A stretch of 64,000 nt of DNA, taken from contig JBAYYV010000005.1 of NCBI GenBank assembly GCA_041672845.1, forward strand, positions 99,325-163,324, in the 5' to 3' direction. A program made the translations under genes and the position numbers. How positions within the stretch are numbered: position 1 is the first letter of the stretch; each line of letters opens with the position of its first letter. This stretch comes from JBAYDV01 sp041672845 (GTDB lineage Bacteria > Bacteroidota > Bacteroidia > Bacteroidales > UBA932). Positions 62,010-64,000 of the stretch are shown piece after piece. The notes under the pieces are model-generated. The model did not search any database, was not told where the DNA came from, and was given only the letters and a program-made list of their open reading frames with translations.

Positions 62010-63791
62010 TTACTCCACAAAAGCAATAATCTGATTTTTTACTACTTTTTCACCTTGCTTAGCAGCCACATATACAATTTTACCTGATTTAGGAGCTAGA
62101 ATTTCTTGTAGACCAAATACGGTTTGTAAAATACAAATAGGTTTACCCTCTTCTACTTTCTGACCTATTACAGGTGCTGTAGAATCGTCGATAACATCAT
62201 ATTGCCATATTAAACTTCCTTTAACATCTACCTGAACTGGCATTGCATTAGGAAATTTAGCGACCACATCATCAATAGGAAATAAAGGCATTTCGACTAC
62301 TTCTCGTTCTACTATTATAGGAGCACCTACCTTAGCTTTAGCCGCTTCCAATTCTTGATTAAAACGTTCTTTAGCTACACCACTTTTGTAATCACGATAT
62401 TGTCTTTCATGCATAGCAAACTCAAATAATTCTTCATCATCTTGTCCTCTATCCCAACCTTCTTCTTCCATCATCTTAATAAATTTTGGAAGTTCATCTG
62501 GATATGCATCTTGTGGATTCCCTGTATAATAATCTAAACCTTTTTCCTTTACTATGGCTTTAATTTCAGGAGATAATTCTCCAGGAAGTTTACCAGACTT
62601 TCCTAAAATCATATTCATAGTATCTTTATCGATAGTTTTCCATCTTGGTTCACCTTTTAGCATATGCATCAAATTCATAAGAGCTGTATTCTTGGTGTAT
62701 TGACTAAATGGAGTTACTAATGGAGGATAACCTAAACGAGGCCATACATAAGCTACTTCATCAAATAATTTAATAGTTAATTCATTTAATGAAAGTTCTG
62801 TTTTCCCTTGATTTCTGAGTGAACTATTAATAACATTACTAAAACTTGCAAGATCAGCCATCATAGATCCCATCATACCTCCGGGAAGTCCACAACCTAC
62901 AAGAAGTGAAGATGAAACAAAGTTTCCAGGATTCTGGAAATATCCTAAAAAGTCATCCATGAAAGATTGAGTAAGTCTTCTGCCTTCCATATATGCATCC
63001 ATATTAAGATCTTTAACTATAAAACCATCGTTTAATAACATCTCACGAATAGTAATTACATCTGGATGAATCTTACCCCAAGAAAGTGGTTCTATTGCTA
63101 CATCTAAGCAGTCTGCTCCAGCACGAGCCACCTCAAGCATAGAAGCTACAGAAAAACCAGGACCAGAATGTCCATGATATTGGATAAAGATTTTTGGATA
63201 TTTTTTTCTTATAGCTGTTACTAATTGCCCTAAAAATGTAGGACGTCCAATACCGGCCATATCTTTCAAACAAATTTCGTCACAACCATATTCTACTACT
63301 TTATCGACAATTCCCATATAATATTCTACAGTATGAATAGGAGAATGAGTAATAGAAAGAGCAACTTGTGAAATCATTCCACCTTTTTTAGCCAAAATGA
63401 CAGAATCTTTTAAATTTCTATGATCATTAAGCCCACAGAATGATCTTGAAATATTAGTTCCTTGTTTAGCTTTTACCTTAAACATTAATTCTCGCACATC
63501 ACGAGGAACTGGATTCATTCTTAAACCATTTAACCCCCTTTCAAGCATATGTGTTTTTATTCCTGCTTTATTAAAAGGAGCTGTCCATTCTCGAACTGCT
63601 TTATTTGGATTTTCACCATATAAAAGATTAACTTGTTCAAATGCTCCTCCATTCGTTTCTACTCTATCAAAACATCCCATATCGATAATTACAGGAGCTA
63701 TTTTTTTTAATTGATCGACTCTTGGAACATATTTGCCAGAGGACTGCCACATGTCTCTATAAACTAGAGATAATTGTATTTCTCTTCCCAT
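62010..63791 (-). CDS. Oxaloacetate decarboxylase/pyruvate carboxylase B-type carboxyltransferase, no biotin lysine
   Basis: The 593-residue protein has the carboxyltransferase TIM barrel (about 1-290): YRDMWQSSG with the metal Asp13, NGGAFEQVNLLYGENP, and CLKDMAGIGRP with the Lys that is carbamylated in the family. YHGHSGPGF (the HxH ligand pair) follows, then the conserved PYC/OADA domain (about 300-480). The last 55 residues form a biotinyl-like lobe, but where carriers have EAMKM this one reads QTVFG, so Phe559 replaces the biotin Lys. It must therefore take carboxyl groups from a separate carrier protein or not be a carboxylase (inference). It lies just downstream of an rRNA operon and has its own terminator. 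Confidence 0.85.
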   Translation of the reverse strand: MGREIQLSLVYRDMWQSSGKYVPRVDQLKKIAPVIIDMGCFDRVETNGGAFEQVNLLYGENPNKAVREWTAPFNKAGIKTHMLERGLNGLRMNPVPRDVRELMFKVKAKQGTNISRSFCGLNDHRNLKDSVILAKKGGMISQVALSITHSPIHTVEYYMGIVDKVVEYGCDEICLKDMAGIGRPTFLGQLVTAIRKKYPKIFIQYHGHSGPGFSVASMLEVARAGADCLDVAIEPLSWGKIHPDVITIREMLLNDGFIVKDLNMDAYMEGRRLTQSFMDDFLGYFQNPGNFVSSSLLVGCGLPGGMMGSMMADLASFSNVINSSLRNQGKTELSLNELTIKLFDEVAYVWPRLGYPPLVTPFSQYTKNTALMNLMHMLKGEPRWKTIDKDTMNMILGKSGKLPGELSPEIKAIVKEKGLDYYTGNPQDAYPDELPKFIKMMEEEGWDRGQDDEELFEFAMHERQYRDYKSGVAKERFNQELEAAKAKVGAPIIVEREVVEMPLFPIDDVVAKFPNAMPVQVDVKGSLIWQYDVIDDSTAPVIGQKVEEGKPICILQTVFGLQEILAPKSGKIVYVAAKQGEKVVKNQIIAFVE

Positions 63792-63894
63792 ATTATTTTA
63801 TTTTAAATTTTCAATTTTTTTCATTTTACAATTATAAAGAAAAGATTTTTATAACAACTATATTTTAAAAAAATATCGCTTTTATTTTTTAAAC

Positions 63895-63929
63895 AAAAAA
63901 AAAGGCACTCGAAATAAATCGAATGCCTT
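63895..63929 (-). terminator. rRNA operon terminator
   Basis: On the − strand an 11-bp stem AAGGCATTCGA / TCGAGTGCCTT (one G-U pair) with a 6-nt loop is followed by a run of T. It follows the 3' end of the 5S rRNA directly. Confidence 0.9.
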
Positions 63930-63934
63930 CTAAA

Positions 63935-64000
63935 GGGCGGCGGCTACCTACTCTCCCACACGGGTTAGTGCAGTACCATCGGCACAAATGCGTTTAACTT
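63935..64000 (-). rRNA. rrf: 5S rRNA (3' part, cut by window edge)
   Basis: On the − strand the segment from 64000 to about 63935 reads as the 3' half of a 5S rRNA. It includes GATGGTACTGCACTAACCCG (helix IV/loop E region) and GTGGGAGAGTAGGTAGCCGC, ending in the 3' strand of helix I. The 5' half, and presumably the 23S and 16S genes, lie beyond base 64000. Transcription runs into the window toward the carboxyltransferase gene. The exact 3' end is uncertain by a few bases. Confidence 0.93.

Noticed and set aside
1..64000. tRNA genes, CRISPR arrays, insertion sequences, attachment sites or an origin
   Set aside because: I looked through all the gaps and found no cloverleaf-like segment, regular repeat-spacer pattern, transposase or DnaA-box cluster. 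A tRNA or covariance-model scan would be needed to exclude divergent cases.

Overview
The window is a chromosomal segment of a low-GC (about 30%, by eye) member of the Bacteroidota, most likely order Bacteroidales. The evidence is the promoter grammar (TAnnTTTG −7 boxes, in several cases with TTTG about 19-20 nt upstream, and an almost complete lack of Shine-Dalgarno sequences), lineage-typical families (M64 and clostripain-type C11 peptidases, FISUMP and LruC lipoproteins, a short histone-H1-like protein, DUF2795, a BT_3928-like DoxX protein) and the overall protein similarity. No species can be named. I see no IS element, prophage, CRISPR array, tRNA or replication origin. Coding density is high and no gap exceeds about 215 bp.

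Layout. 1-6.9 kb: the 3' part of an NtrY-like membrane histidine kinase facing a sigma-54-type response regulator, then cmk-ispH and efp. 7-15.4 kb: a DoxX protein and tmk, folP, purB with an M64 peptidase, a DivIC/FtsB-like protein, two small membrane proteins (one a CPBP protease) and manA. 15.4-19.6 kb: an S4 heat-shock RNA-binding protein convergent with rplY-pth (preceded by a structured leader), then a tandem pair of clostripain-like lipoproteins. 19.7-24.8 kb: a YtxH / holin-X-like / small-protein / dipeptidyl-peptidase III operon, marC, the histone-like gene and a BamA/TamA-type outer-membrane barrel. 24.8-30.1 kb: aspA, trkA, DUF2795, cobalamin adenosyltransferase, a LolD/MacB-type ATPase with a consensus Shine-Dalgarno, and folE. 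30.2-39 kb: an M1 aminopeptidase lipoprotein, cca, an HsdR-N-like nuclease-fold protein, holA, ettA, and a membrane AraC regulator overlapping a detached AraC DNA-binding domain. 39.2-47 kb: leuS with two yitT genes, an M28/TonB_C fusion whose zinc ligands are lost, gcvT and a SPOR lipoprotein. 47-54.7 kb: DUF389, CapA-like, phoH, a FISUMP-LemA-TPM-TPM run and apbE. 54.7-64 kb: a porin, a Gate-domain transporter, an LruC lipoprotein, a nucleoside MFS permease, a polysaccharide deacetylase-like protein, a carboxyltransferase with a biotin-less carrier domain, and the 3' end of a 5S rRNA with its terminator.

Most of this is housekeeping: nucleotide and folate synthesis, translation, envelope maintenance and ion transport. 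I did not find a clear multi-gene defence or biosynthetic system. The most interesting signals are decayed catalytic or attachment sites in otherwise intact genes (M28 fold, deacetylase, biotinyl domain), the sigma-54-type regulator without a DNA-binding domain, the overlapping AraC pair with an inverted repeat in its leader, and the hairpin leader of rplY.
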